Assembly: GCA_039915945.1 (NCBI GenBank)
Contig: JBDSMH010000056.1
Coordinates: 1 to 64,000 of the forward strand
Source: DATLFA01 sp039915945
GTDB taxonomy: Bacteria; Actinomycetota; Acidimicrobiia; Acidimicrobiales; WLNW01
Length of the DNA stretch: 64,000 nucleotides
Reading direction: 5' to 3'
Shown piece by piece: positions 14,844 through 23,178 of this stretch. The notes under the pieces were generated by a model, which had not been told where the DNA came from, ran no database searches, and worked only from the letters and a program-made list of their open reading frames with translations. How positions within the stretch are numbered: position 1 is the stretch's first letter; each line of letters begins with the position of its first letter. Made by a program: the position numbers and the translations under genes.

Positions 14844-17254
14844 GATCGCACTCCGAGCACACCGGGCACGTCGACAGGACTGAACCAGGTCGCGCCGAGC
14901 GCATCGACGTAGCGCAGCAGTGGGCCGCGGGTTTCGATGACCAACTCTGTCACCGGCACACCGCGCACCATGCCGTCGGCCAAGGCTTCGGCGGCCTGCA
15001 AGATGTGCGCGGTCATCTCGGGGTATTGCTGCGGCAGCGTCGCGTGGTGATCCCGGATGCGATCGAGTTGGAAGGCCACCGACCGCGGGTTGGTGCTGTC
15101 GAACACGACGAGATCCAGTAGCGCGTCGACGCGTAGATCACTGCGATAGCGGCGCCGGTAGGCGATGAGGCTTTCGCAACTCGCGAGCACGACCTCGGCG
15201 ACCGGCGCGATGTCATCGGTGGGGATCAGTGTCTCTTCGATCAAGCCAAGCGTCAGTAGCGCCCGATCGACGCGCCGGCCGAGATCCCAGAACATCCAAC
15301 CGGGGCCCCGGACGACGCTCTCCATACTCGCGCCCGCCAGCGCCGAGAGATCGAGCAGCAGGTCGTCGAGCGATTCGGTGAGCACGAACATGTGCTCTTG
15401 GTCCGCCACCCCATCGAGCGCGATACGGGCGTTCTCGACCCGGGCGATGACCCGCCACGCGGTCTGCGACAAGAAGGCACGCGCCGATCGCGCGCTGCCG
15501 ACCAAACCGGAAAGGCTCACGCCAAGACTCGACACACCTTCGGTGAACACCGACCACAAGTCGGCCGGCGCGTCATCGGGCTCGGGGTCGCGCGAGGTGC
15601 GGGCACTACGCGCCACCCGCCGCAGCCCGGCCAGAGCGACCGGCAGCCACTCGGGCGCGCCGTGGCGTCCATCGGTCTCGACTCTGGTCGCGATGCTGTT
15701 CGTCGTCCTCGCGATCATCTCGGTGCGCTCGGCGTGGCGCCCCAACCAGAACAGTGATTCGGCCGATCGCGTGGGCAACGATCCGCGCAAGTCGACTTGC
15801 GGGAGTGCAATCGGCCGAGCGCGCGTCGCCGGCAGCGACTCTTGGGCAACGACCCACACGTCTTTCGTAACCGACGCGTTGCGGGCGCGCGCCACGCCGC
15901 CCGGCAGCACTGCAACACCGTCGCGACTGTTGACGACGGCGGTGCGGATCACCACCTCGACCGGCACGAGCGAGCGGTTGATGAGCGCGGGCGTCGTCGC
16001 CGATGCGACAACCTCACGAGCGCTGAACCGGTGGGGATTGCGCCTGATCGCGTCGGCCAGCGCGGTGGCCCCTTCTTGGGAAGTGCGCGAGCCGCGTGTG
16101 ATCGTCACCGAGGCGTCGTCGTTGACGCAGTACACATCGAGCGCGTCGAGGTGAGCCAACGCATACGCGCATTGCGCGACATCGCCCAACCAGTAGCTCG
16201 CGGCGGTGGGCAAGAGCAGGCTCTCGTCGAGCAGTCGCTCGCAGATCTGCCGCTCGTAGGCAGCCAATCCAACATGGTCACCAATCGCCGTGCCGAGTGC
16301 GTTGGCGAGCGCGACACCACCCTCGCGGGCGGCCATCGCGAGGCCGGGCACACCCATGCCCCAACCTTCGATCGCCAACTCCAACGGATCGCACTCGACC
16401 GACGGCAGCGCGCGGAGTATCACGTCGACCGGCTCGAGTTGGCCGAACGACCGCAACAACACACGGCCGCCCCGCACAACCAGGTCGTCACCCTGCACGA
16501 CGTGGTAGCCCAACGCGGTTGCCAGGTACGCGTATTCGAAATACTCGACCGCATCGAAGCCGGCGACGAGCACCACGATGCGCGGGCTGCTTCGATCGGG
16601 TGAAGCCAGCGCCGAGAGCGCTTCGCGCAGCCGCTGCCACCATTCGGTCTGCGCCATCGGCGCCATGGCCGTCGCCGCTTCGGGCATGGCCCGCGAGGTG
16701 ATGACGCGGTTGAAGGCGGCGTGGCCGAGGCCGGCGGCGATGTCGACGTAGTCACCGACCGCCACGAAACCGCCGGCGCTGTCGCGCACCACGTCGACGG
16801 TTTGCAGTGCGACCATCGGACCGTGCGTGGTGATGGCCCGGCAGGCCCGCGCGTAACGGGGATCCCCCAACACCATCTCCGCGGGAATCACTGCATCGTG
16901 CAGCAACTGTCGGGGACCGTAGAGATCGTGGGCGACGGCATCGGCGAGCCGGATGCGTTGCTCGAGCCCGGCACTCAGTTGCTGCCACGACGCCTCGTCG
17001 AGACAGTACGGGATGGGATCTAGCGGTGGCGGCGTACGGGGATCAGCGCGATCGACATGTAACAACTGTGCCGCGCCCTCGGCGGCCACGAGGCGAGCGG
17101 CGAGTTGCTGGCGTTGGGTCAGATCGACGCTGCCGATCAACGGCAGCAGCTGATCCCACGGGTCGCGGGTAGAGCCATCGAGTGCTCGTAGCGCGTCCCA
17201 TTGCCCCGGTTTGTTCGTATACCCATCGCCCGGCGGCCGGCGATCGATGCTCAT
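14840..17254 (-). CDS. Circularly permuted ATP-grasp / alpha-E (DUF403) fusion protein
   Basis: An 804-residue fusion. Residues 1 to about 480 are a type 2 circularly permuted ATP-grasp domain (former DUF404/407): HGPMVALQTVDVVRDSAGGF, a GYHVVQGDDLVVRGGRVLL block and a C-terminal LPGGVARA segment. From about 490 on (SAESLFWLGRHAERTEMIAR) it is an alpha-E helical domain. ATP-grasp enzymes ligate a carboxylate to an amine through an acyl phosphate; alpha-E proteins are their conserved partners of unknown role. The adjacent separate alpha-E and ATP-grasp genes repeat the same two modules. Both ends overlap neighbours by 4 bases. Confidence 0.85.
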   Translation of the reverse strand: MSIDRRPPGDGYTNKPGQWDALRALDGSTRDPWDQLLPLIGSVDLTQRQQLAARLVAAEGAAQLLHVDRADPRTPPPLDPIPYCLDEASWQQLSAGLEQRIRLADAVAHDLYGPRQLLHDAVIPAEMVLGDPRYARACRAITTHGPMVALQTVDVVRDSAGGFVAVGDYVDIAAGLGHAAFNRVITSRAMPEAATAMAPMAQTEWWQRLREALSALASPDRSSPRIVVLVAGFDAVEYFEYAYLATALGYHVVQGDDLVVRGGRVLLRSFGQLEPVDVILRALPSVECDPLELAIEGWGMGVPGLAMAAREGGVALANALGTAIGDHVGLAAYERQICERLLDESLLLPTAASYWLGDVAQCAYALAHLDALDVYCVNDDASVTITRGSRTSQEGATALADAIRRNPHRFSAREVVASATTPALINRSLVPVEVVIRTAVVNSRDGVAVLPGGVARARNASVTKDVWVVAQESLPATRARPIALPQVDLRGSLPTRSAESLFWLGRHAERTEMIARTTNSIATRVETDGRHGAPEWLPVALAGLRRVARSARTSRDPEPDDAPADLWSVFTEGVSSLGVSLSGLVGSARSARAFLSQTAWRVIARVENARIALDGVADQEHMFVLTESLDDLLLDLSALAGASMESVVRGPGWMFWDLGRRVDRALLTLGLIEETLIPTDDIAPVAEVVLASCESLIAYRRRYRSDLRVDALLDLVVFDSTNPRSVAFQLDRIRDHHATLPQQYPEMTAHILQAAEALADGMVRGVPVTELVIETRGPLLRYVDALGATWFSPVDVPGVLGVRS

Positions 17255-18186
17255 ACCTCTGCCTCAACCGCGAAGTACTGCGCGGTGACGGCGGCATGGA
17301 GGTCGGCGCTGGCCCGTTGCACGTCGTCGACCGACCGACGCAGGCTGACGAGATCGAGTGGTTGTACCTCGATGGACCGGGCGAGCGAGCCGAGTACACG
17401 GCACTGGTCGACGAGCGCCGTCGGGTTGGGCAATGTGCGCAACGACCGCGACACCTGCTCGGCGCAAAAGACCACCGATCGAGGAAACAGTTCGTCGGCG
17501 AACAAGAACGCGACCACCGTCTCACCCGTGGCGCTGGCGTGCGTCGAACGGCGGAACATCTGCAGACCCGCGACCGAACGCAGCACACTCGCCCACTGCA
17601 CGTTGCCGTGCATCACGCCTTCGCCTTGTGCCCCGATGGTCGCCGCGTTGACGTCGATCACCCTCGTTGTCATGTCGGAGCGTTCGATGTACGTACCGAG
17701 GCGGATGAACGCGTGCGGTTCGCTGCGGCTCATGGTGCCCGATGTGATGCCGGCTGCGAGTTGGCATTCGGAGATCACACGATCGAGGAACCGGCGGCGC
17801 GACGCCCGCACGACACCCTCTGCGTTGTTGCCGGCGATGTAGAGGTACAGGTCGTTGACGGCGTGCCACAACTCGTTCGGCACGAGCTCGCGCACGATGC
17901 GCAAGTTTTCGCGGGCTTGCGCGATCGCGGACACGATGCTGCTGCGGTTCTCGCGATCAGCAACGAGGAAGCGCAAGACGGAGAGCTCGTCGGCCCGTTC
18001 GAAGCGCGAGGTGAACGTGAGCTCTTCGCCCGTGATCGCCAACAAGGGCGCCCACGTCACCGGCACTACGGTCGGGAGGTCGACGATGAGGTTGGTGTGC
18101 TCGCGGACGATACGCGCGGTGTCCTCGGCGCGCTCGAGATAGCGCGCTGCCCAATACAAACTTTCGGCTGCTCGTGCCAGCAACAT
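17251..18186 (-). CDS. Alpha-E domain protein (DUF403)
   Basis: A 311-residue all-helical protein. It opens LLARAAESLYWAARYLERAEDTAR, the classic alpha-E signature with the W-x5-ERAE pattern, and has NDLYLYIAGNNAEG and a late ADELFPRSV helix. It always accompanies circularly permuted ATP-grasp proteins; the exact role is unknown. It lies 9 bases downstream of the ATP-grasp gene and its stop overlaps the fusion gene start by 4 bases. Confidence 0.9.
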   Translation of the reverse strand: MLLARAAESLYWAARYLERAEDTARIVREHTNLIVDLPTVVPVTWAPLLAITGEELTFTSRFERADELSVLRFLVADRENRSSIVSAIAQARENLRIVRELVPNELWHAVNDLYLYIAGNNAEGVVRASRRRFLDRVISECQLAAGITSGTMSRSEPHAFIRLGTYIERSDMTTRVIDVNAATIGAQGEGVMHGNVQWASVLRSVAGLQMFRRSTHASATGETVVAFLFADELFPRSVVFCAEQVSRSLRTLPNPTALVDQCRVLGSLARSIEVQPLDLVSLRRSVDDVQRASADLHAAVTAQYFAVEAEV

Positions 18187-18195
18187 GCAAATAGG

Positions 18196-19692
18196 TCAGG
18201 CAAATGTGGTGTCAGGTATGGGATGCGTCATGTCGACGACCCATGTGTCCTTGCTGCCGCCTCCCTGGGAGGAGTTTACGATCAGCGATCCTTCTCGTCT
18301 CGCTACTCGGGTGAGACCACCGCGCGTGACGTAGGAGAACGGTCCGGAAAGGATGAACGGCCGGAGGTCGACGTGGCGGGGCGCCACGCCGTCGTCGCAC
18401 AGCGTCGGCACCACCGACAAGGCGAGGATCGGCTGCGCGATCCAGTTGCGCGGATTGGCGAGCACCGCCGCCCGGGTGGCGGCCAGCTCTTCGTCGCTGG
18501 CCCGGTCACCGATCATCACGCCGTAGCCGCCGCTCTCGTTGGCCGGCTTGACGACCAGCTCGCGCATGTTGTCGAGCACGAAGCGCAGCTCGTCGGGGTA
18601 GAGGCAGCGCCATGTCGGCACATTGGGTACGAGCGGCTCCTCGTCCATGTAGAAGCGGATCAGATCGGGGACCCACGCGTAGACGACCTTGTCGTCGGCC
18701 ACCCCCGCGCCGGGTGCATTCGCAATCGCCACCTTACCGTCGCGCCACGCCTGCATCAGACCGGCGACACCGAGCGTGGAGTCGGCCCGCAGCTCGGACG
18801 GGTCGAGGAACATGTCGTCGATGCGGCGGTAGATGACATCGACGCGCTCGCGTCCCGAGATCGTGCGCATGTAGACGTAGCCGTCTTCGCCAACCGAGAG
18901 ATCGTGTCCCTCGACGAGTTCGATACCCATGCGCCGAGCGAGGAACGAGTGCTCGAAATAGGCCGAGTTGTAGATGCCGGGTGTCAGCACCACCACGCAG
19001 GGATCGCGGATACCGTCAGGCGCCAACGCGCACAGCAACTCGCGCAGCTTGTCGACGTACCCGTCGACGGGCTGGACGCTCTGCCGAGCGAACAGGTCGG
19101 CGAACGCGATCTTCGAGATGGCGCGGTTTTCCAACATGTAGCTCACGCCGGACGGGACGCGCAGATTGTCCTCGAGTACGTAGACCTGCCCGTCGGAATC
19201 GCGCACGACATCCGAGCCGGAGATGTGCGCCCACGCGCCGTACTTGGGACGCACGTTGCGGCACTCGGGCCGGTAGTTGACCGAGTCGCGGATCAACTCG
19301 ATGGGAAAGACGCCCGCCTCGATGACCAACCGCTCGTTGTAGATGTCGTCGATGAAGCGGTTGAGCGCGACCAGACGCTGCGTCAGCCCGGCCTCGATCG
19401 ACTTCCATTCGCTGGCGTCGATGACACGCGGGATCACGTCGAACGGCCACGGACGGTCGATGTTGGTGCCGTCGTCGTAGACGGCGAAGGTGATGCCCTG
19501 CGTCAAGATCTCGAGGTCGGCGAGATTTTGCCGCGACTCGAGTTCGCTGCGGCCCAGCTTGCGCAGTTGTTCGACCACTGCTGCGGCCGCCGGACGCGGC
19601 TCGTCGTGCGCATCGAGCAACTCGTCGAAGAACTCGGTCTTGGCGCCACTGGACAGGTCGGTTCGCGCGGTCAACGGCTGGTCGGTCAGCAT
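18196..19692 (-). CDS. Circularly permuted type 2 ATP-grasp protein
   Basis: A 498-residue protein. Family blocks include RPWPFDVIPRVIDASEW near residue 80, LEDNLRVPSGVSYMLENR, VNDVIYRR-like RVDVIYRRIDDMF, and VVKPANESGGYGVMIGD near residue 380, which is the glycine-rich nucleotide-binding segment. It probably makes a peptide or amide bond on an unknown metabolite or protein tail. It is the first gene of the operon; CAGGAT lies 6 bases before the ATG. Confidence 0.9.
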   Translation of the reverse strand: MLTDQPLTARTDLSSGAKTEFFDELLDAHDEPRPAAAAVVEQLRKLGRSELESRQNLADLEILTQGITFAVYDDGTNIDRPWPFDVIPRVIDASEWKSIEAGLTQRLVALNRFIDDIYNERLVIEAGVFPIELIRDSVNYRPECRNVRPKYGAWAHISGSDVVRDSDGQVYVLEDNLRVPSGVSYMLENRAISKIAFADLFARQSVQPVDGYVDKLRELLCALAPDGIRDPCVVVLTPGIYNSAYFEHSFLARRMGIELVEGHDLSVGEDGYVYMRTISGRERVDVIYRRIDDMFLDPSELRADSTLGVAGLMQAWRDGKVAIANAPGAGVADDKVVYAWVPDLIRFYMDEEPLVPNVPTWRCLYPDELRFVLDNMRELVVKPANESGGYGVMIGDRASDEELAATRAAVLANPRNWIAQPILALSVVPTLCDDGVAPRHVDLRPFILSGPFSYVTRGGLTRVARREGSLIVNSSQGGGSKDTWVVDMTHPIPDTTFA

Positions 19693-19698
19693 CTGTCC

Positions 19699-19704
19699 AT
19701 CCTG
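19699..19704 (-). promoter_or_regulatory. -10-like element of the ATP-grasp operon
   Basis: CAGGAT on the minus strand, 6 bases before the ATG at 19692. It would drive the five-gene operon down to the photolyase. Confidence 0.35.
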
Positions 19705-19874
19705 GCGCTGCGCAGAGTCATGGCGACATCAGAATGATTACTTGTCCGCGAACAGTGTCTGACAGGAATCTGGCAGGCCCGTCTCGGCACCTGCGCCCGG
19801 GTTGCGATCGTCGCCGGGCACCGGGTGAGCGGGCGAGCCTCGCGGCCCTTCACCGCGGGGCGGAAGTGACGTCT

Positions 19875-19907
19875 GCGGCCGGCCGAGAGGGGGGACCGGC
19901 CGGCCGC
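19875..19907. repeat. Perfect 10-bp GC inverted repeat
   Basis: GCGGCCGGCC at 19875-19884 pairs with GGCCGGCCGC at 19898-19907 around a 13-base loop rich in G. It lies 106 bases downstream of the amidohydrolase stop. There is no T-run, so a standard intrinsic terminator is not shown. Confidence 0.65.
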
Positions 19908-20012
19908 GACATCACATGGGAGGAGCGTAAGGGTCGGAAGTGTCCGCACTGTTTCGTCCCCATTAACCCTCGGCCGCATGCACCACCGACGGTTACCCAG
20001 CAGTCGCGGAGT

Positions 20013-21131
20013 TCACACCCCGTAGATGCGGGCGGCGTTGCCGGCGAGGATTTTGTGCGCCGCCGCCGGCGCGAGATTGGCGGTGAGCGTCGTCGCGTGC
20101 GCTACCGAGTTGGGCCAAAGGGTGACCGAATGCGGGTAGTCACTGGAGAACATGGCGGTGTCGGCGAGATAGGGATGCGAGGCGACGAGATCGAAGCCGA
20201 TCTGATCATCGAGCACCGTCACGAACAGATTGCGCCCGAGGTATTCGGTCGGCCGTAGCGTCGATGCCACCGTCGGATCATGCATCGCCGATCGAACGTC
20301 GACGTTCTGTTGCATCGTCTGCGCCCAGAACGGAATCCAGCCGAAATTGACCTCGCCGGCGATGATCCTGAGCTCGGGATGGCGTACGAAAACTCCGCCG
20401 AGCACCATGTAGGTGAACGGTCGAACGGCCGAGAAGAAGCGGTACACCGTGCCGCCCGCCGTGATGTTCTGCGCGACGAGTTCGTCCCAATCCGCATCGG
20501 ACGGCTTGCCCCCGAACGTGCGATGAAAGGTCAGCGGCACGCCCGCTTCGGCCGCACGCGCGTAGAGGGGGTCGTAGTAGCGATCGTGATACGGGCGCGC
20601 CGGGTTGCCGGGAATGAACGCCGCTCGTGCACCTTTGGCGATGCAGCGATCGAGCTCTGCGATGCACAGCTCGGCGCCGTCGTCGACCGGCAGCATGGGT
20701 AAGCCGATCAGGCGATCACGATTCGCCGACTGGAACTCGTCGAGGATCCAGTCATTGTACGAACGCAGGCACGCCAGCCCCAGCTCGCGGTCGGGTTCGA
20801 TGTACACGAAGATCGCGTTCGCGGGATACACGACGCTGACGTCGACACCGTCACGATCCATGTCGAGTACGTGGGCCCCGCCGTCGTAGTTGCCCGGCAA
20901 GATCTCGTCGAAGCGCAACCCCGACATCTTCTTCACGCCGTCGACCTGACCCGCGGTGGCCTCGATGCCCAGCGTGCGCTTGGGCGGCCCGCCGTCGAAG
21001 CTCCACCCGTCGCCACCGTCGGCGCCACGGCGCATCTTGGGAACCCGCGCCCGCAGGGCGGCGGGGACGTGGTCGAACACGTGAGGGGGTTCGTTGACGT
21101 GGCAGTCGGCGGAAATGATGCGAAGGGTCAC
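20013..21131 (-). CDS. Amidohydrolase-2 family metal-dependent hydrolase
   Basis: A 372-residue family member opening MTLRIISADCHVNEPPHVF, where DCHVNEP is the first metal site. GEVNFGWIPFWAQTM and FSSDYPHSVTLWP match the later family blocks seen in the other two copies. Likely function is hydrolysis or decarboxylation of a ring or acyl intermediate. It has its own control region: TACGCT 7 bases before GTG 21131 and a CAAACGTTTG palindrome just upstream, so a TetR-type repressor probably controls it. Confidence 0.85.
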   Translation of the reverse strand: MTLRIISADCHVNEPPHVFDHVPAALRARVPKMRRGADGGDGWSFDGGPPKRTLGIEATAGQVDGVKKMSGLRFDEILPGNYDGGAHVLDMDRDGVDVSVVYPANAIFVYIEPDRELGLACLRSYNDWILDEFQSANRDRLIGLPMLPVDDGAELCIAELDRCIAKGARAAFIPGNPARPYHDRYYDPLYARAAEAGVPLTFHRTFGGKPSDADWDELVAQNITAGGTVYRFFSAVRPFTYMVLGGVFVRHPELRIIAGEVNFGWIPFWAQTMQQNVDVRSAMHDPTVASTLRPTEYLGRNLFVTVLDDQIGFDLVASHPYLADTAMFSSDYPHSVTLWPNSVAHATTLTANLAPAAAHKILAGNAARIYGV

Positions 21132-21138
21132 GCAGGCC

Positions 21139-21144
21139 AGCGTA
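21139..21144 (-). promoter_or_regulatory. -10-like element of the 20013 amidohydrolase
   Basis: TACGCT on the minus strand, 7 bases before GTG 21131, with the palindromic operator 7 bases further upstream. Confidence 0.4.
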
Positions 21145-21151
21145 ATTTAAA

Positions 21152-21161
21152 CAAACGTTTG
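21152..21161. promoter_or_regulatory. Palindromic operator CAAACGTTTG
   Basis: A perfect 10-base palindrome in an unusually AT-rich patch (TTTAAACAAACGTTTGAG) between the MBL gene stop and the amidohydrolase start. It would sit between the -35 and -10 positions. This form is typical of TetR-family sites in actinobacterial acyl and aromatic catabolism; which regulator binds is unknown. Confidence 0.55.
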
Positions 21162-21163
21162 AG

Positions 21164-22036
21164 TCAATGCCTCGAGGTATCGCTGCTCCCTTCGATCGTG
21201 AACGAGACCCCGTCGCGGGCGAGGTCGACCGCCACCCCGCTGCCGGCGGCTTGTTCTCGGGCCCGGCGCAGGATCGACTCGACCTCGGCGTCGGTCCGCG
21301 ACGGGTCGTGGTGAAAGAGCAAAACGCGGCGCGCGCCGGCCGCCGCGGCGAGTTCGAGCGAGTACTCGTAGGCGGCGTGGCCGAAGGCCCCTCGCTGTGG
21401 CAATTCGAGCGCGGTGTACTGCGCATCGTGCACGAGCACGTCGACGCCGCGGGCGAGATCGAGTGCGTCCTCGTGCAGCGCGCCGATGCCGCTCGGCCCC
21501 GCGCCGCGGTCTTGCGGCGCGTGGTCGGACAAGTAGGCCAACGAACGATCGCCGTCGCTGACGCGAAAGCCGAGTGTCTTGCCGCCCTTGTGGGGAATCT
21601 CTCGCACGAGCACGTCGAATCCTTCGAAGCGATACGCGCCGCGATCGATCACACCGAAGGACCATTCGCCGCGCAGTTGATGCGGGCCGATCGGGAAATG
21701 CGGTGGCGACATCGTGCGGGACAACAACTCGGCCGGCTCGACCCCTTGCTCGGGAAGGAAAAGGCGCGTGCACGCGTCGGGTCGGTCACCGGCAGAGAAG
21801 AACGGAAGCCCCTGCGTGTGATCCCAGTGCAGATGACTGAGCAGGATCGTGCCGCGAAACGGCGCGCCCGCGAGCACGTTGGTGAGATTGCGCAGACCCG
21901 TTCCGGCGTCGAGAACCAACGTCGGCGGTTCGTCGTCGTGCCCGATCGCGATGCACGAGGTGTGTCCCCCTACATGGATGAAGTCCGCCCCTACGGCGGG
22001 CGTCGACCCGCGTGCACCACAGATCCAGACGCGCAC
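21164..22036 (-). CDS. MBL-fold metallo-hydrolase, possibly a phosphodiesterase
   Basis: A 290-residue beta-lactamase-fold protein. The dinuclear metal motif is HLHWDH (His68, His70, Asp72, His73); later ligands are SDHAPQ and the FHHDPS segment near residue 240. It starts like RNase Z/phosphodiesterase-type members (MRVWICGARGSTPAVG). It begins 2 bases after the cNMP-binding gene stop on the same strand. Pairing with a cNMP receptor and a divergent cyclase suggests cyclic-nucleotide hydrolysis, but that is inference. Confidence 0.8.
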   Translation of the reverse strand: MRVWICGARGSTPAVGADFIHVGGHTSCIAIGHDDEPPTLVLDAGTGLRNLTNVLAGAPFRGTILLSHLHWDHTQGLPFFSAGDRPDACTRLFLPEQGVEPAELLSRTMSPPHFPIGPHQLRGEWSFGVIDRGAYRFEGFDVLVREIPHKGGKTLGFRVSDGDRSLAYLSDHAPQDRGAGPSGIGALHEDALDLARGVDVLVHDAQYTALELPQRGAFGHAAYEYSLELAAAAGARRVLLFHHDPSRTDAEVESILRRAREQAAGSGVAVDLARDGVSFTIEGSSDTSRH

Positions 22037-22038
22037 GG

Positions 22039-23052
22039 TCAGGCGAGCTCCTTGCGATGACCTGTCGACAATGCGTCGAGCGCTTGGCGGTCGATCTGCG
22101 CACTGGCGACGGCCGCAACTTTACATGGCGTGATGGCACGAAGCGTTGACGTGCGACGACCACCTTCGAGAGCGGCACGTTCGCCCACGACCGCACCAGG
22201 GCCCAATTCGGCAACGATCGTGCCGTCGACGTCGACCGACAAGACGCCATCGAGTAAGAGAAAGAGTTCATCTCCCTCGGTTCCCTGCTCGACGAGCGTG
22301 ACGCCCTTCTTCAGTTTGCGAATGTCTGGCTTTTGCCCGCCCCGCATGATCGAGTTGGAGAGCTCGCGCTCGAGCGCGGTTTCGACTTCGGTGACGAGCG
22401 CCGGCGAATCGAGATCGCCCCATGGGGTGTGCTTGCCGAAGGCGCGCTTCCACCAGTCCTTGAACTGCGTCGTGCCGCTCTTCTTCGCGAGCCGACCCGT
22501 CTCGTCGTAGATCCAATGCCGCGGGAACGGGCTCGCTCCCGTTACCGAATGCTCGACGCGCCCATCGGCATGAATCGTCAACGACAACGTCGTCCACGCG
22601 ATCGGCGCGCGGTATTGCACGAACGGCGGATGACGCACGGTGCGCGGCGCGGGCACGCCGGTACGACCGCCCGCGGTCTGCGTGAAGCGCACCCACCCGT
22701 CGCCGCGTTCGGGTTCGGCGAGGCGATCGGGCAGCGGCGTCGCATCGACGAACCACGATGCCAATGGAACCTTGACGCGCGTGGCACCGATCGATCCCCC
22801 GCCCAGGTAGCCGCACCGAGTGATCTGGCCGTCGTCGACTTCGATCCACGCCGCGAGGTGATTCGCGAAGCGGAATCGATCGGCGACGCGGAGGCTCTCG
22901 AGTGTCTCTCGCACTTGAGGCCCGATGCTGTCCGGCGGGGTTTGGTCGTAGTGGAAGGTGCCGAAGGAGAAGGGCAGCTTTGGCATGCCGTCGATCGCTT
23001 CGGACGGAATCCACGAGATGGAGGTGACCGAGCTGGTGATTCGCATGGTCAT
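22039..23052 (-). CDS. Cyclic-nucleotide-binding domain protein with a novel N-terminal region
   Basis: A 337-residue protein from ATG 23052 (or ATG 23046, two codons later). Residues about 235-337 form a CNB domain: VTLVEQGTEGDELFLLLDG, then LGPGAVVGERAALEGGRRTSTLRA, which contains the GERAAL phosphate-binding cassette with Arg. The first 230 residues (YDQTPPDSIGPQVRETLESL, RHWIYDETGRLAKKSGT) match no family I recognise. There is no DNA-binding domain, so this is not a Crp-type transcription factor. It is divergent from the cyclase fusion and in operon with the MBL gene. A longer upstream open frame was rejected because it crosses the cyclase start. Confidence 0.8.
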   Translation of the reverse strand: MTMRITSSVTSISWIPSEAIDGMPKLPFSFGTFHYDQTPPDSIGPQVRETLESLRVADRFRFANHLAAWIEVDDGQITRCGYLGGGSIGATRVKVPLASWFVDATPLPDRLAEPERGDGWVRFTQTAGGRTGVPAPRTVRHPPFVQYRAPIAWTTLSLTIHADGRVEHSVTGASPFPRHWIYDETGRLAKKSGTTQFKDWWKRAFGKHTPWGDLDSPALVTEVETALERELSNSIMRGGQKPDIRKLKKGVTLVEQGTEGDELFLLLDGVLSVDVDGTIVAELGPGAVVGERAALEGGRRTSTLRAITPCKVAAVASAQIDRQALDALSTGHRKELA

Positions 23053-23166
23053 AGCGTCGCGCGCCTGGACGAGAAGTGAAACTGTGCCGGCCTCCCCCGG
23101 ACGGGGTGGTAGCCCCACTATGTAGCGGCAGGACAGCGCCCTTGTGCCGCGACCCCTCGATGCGGT

Positions 23167-23172
23167 CAGAAT
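23167..23172 (+). promoter_or_regulatory. -10-like element of the cyclase fusion gene
   Basis: CAGAAT ends 6 bases before GTG 23179; TTGTGC at 23142-23147 is a possible -35, 19 bases upstream. Confidence 0.4.
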
Positions 23173-23178
23173 GCACAT

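Larger units (their letters stand above)
19693..20012. other. 320-base intergenic region
   Basis: No convincing gene. Next to 19692 it carries the -10-like CAGGAT (minus strand, 19704-19699) of the ATP-grasp operon. In the middle is a strong GC inverted repeat (19875-19907). The remainder separates the operon from the end of the 20013 amidohydrolase; a plus-strand frame across it has no protein-like features. Confidence 0.6.

Noticed and set aside
17182..19737. 851-codon plus-strand frame opposite the ATP-grasp and alpha-E genes
   Set aside because: It is antisense to well-supported minus-strand genes and has the typical Asp/Val/Arg-rich mirror composition of high-GC DNA; no domain is seen.
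19875..19907. GC inverted repeat as intrinsic terminator of the 20013 gene
   Set aside because: The hairpin is strong but has no T-run on the minus strand and lies 106 bases after the stop. Listed as a repeat only.
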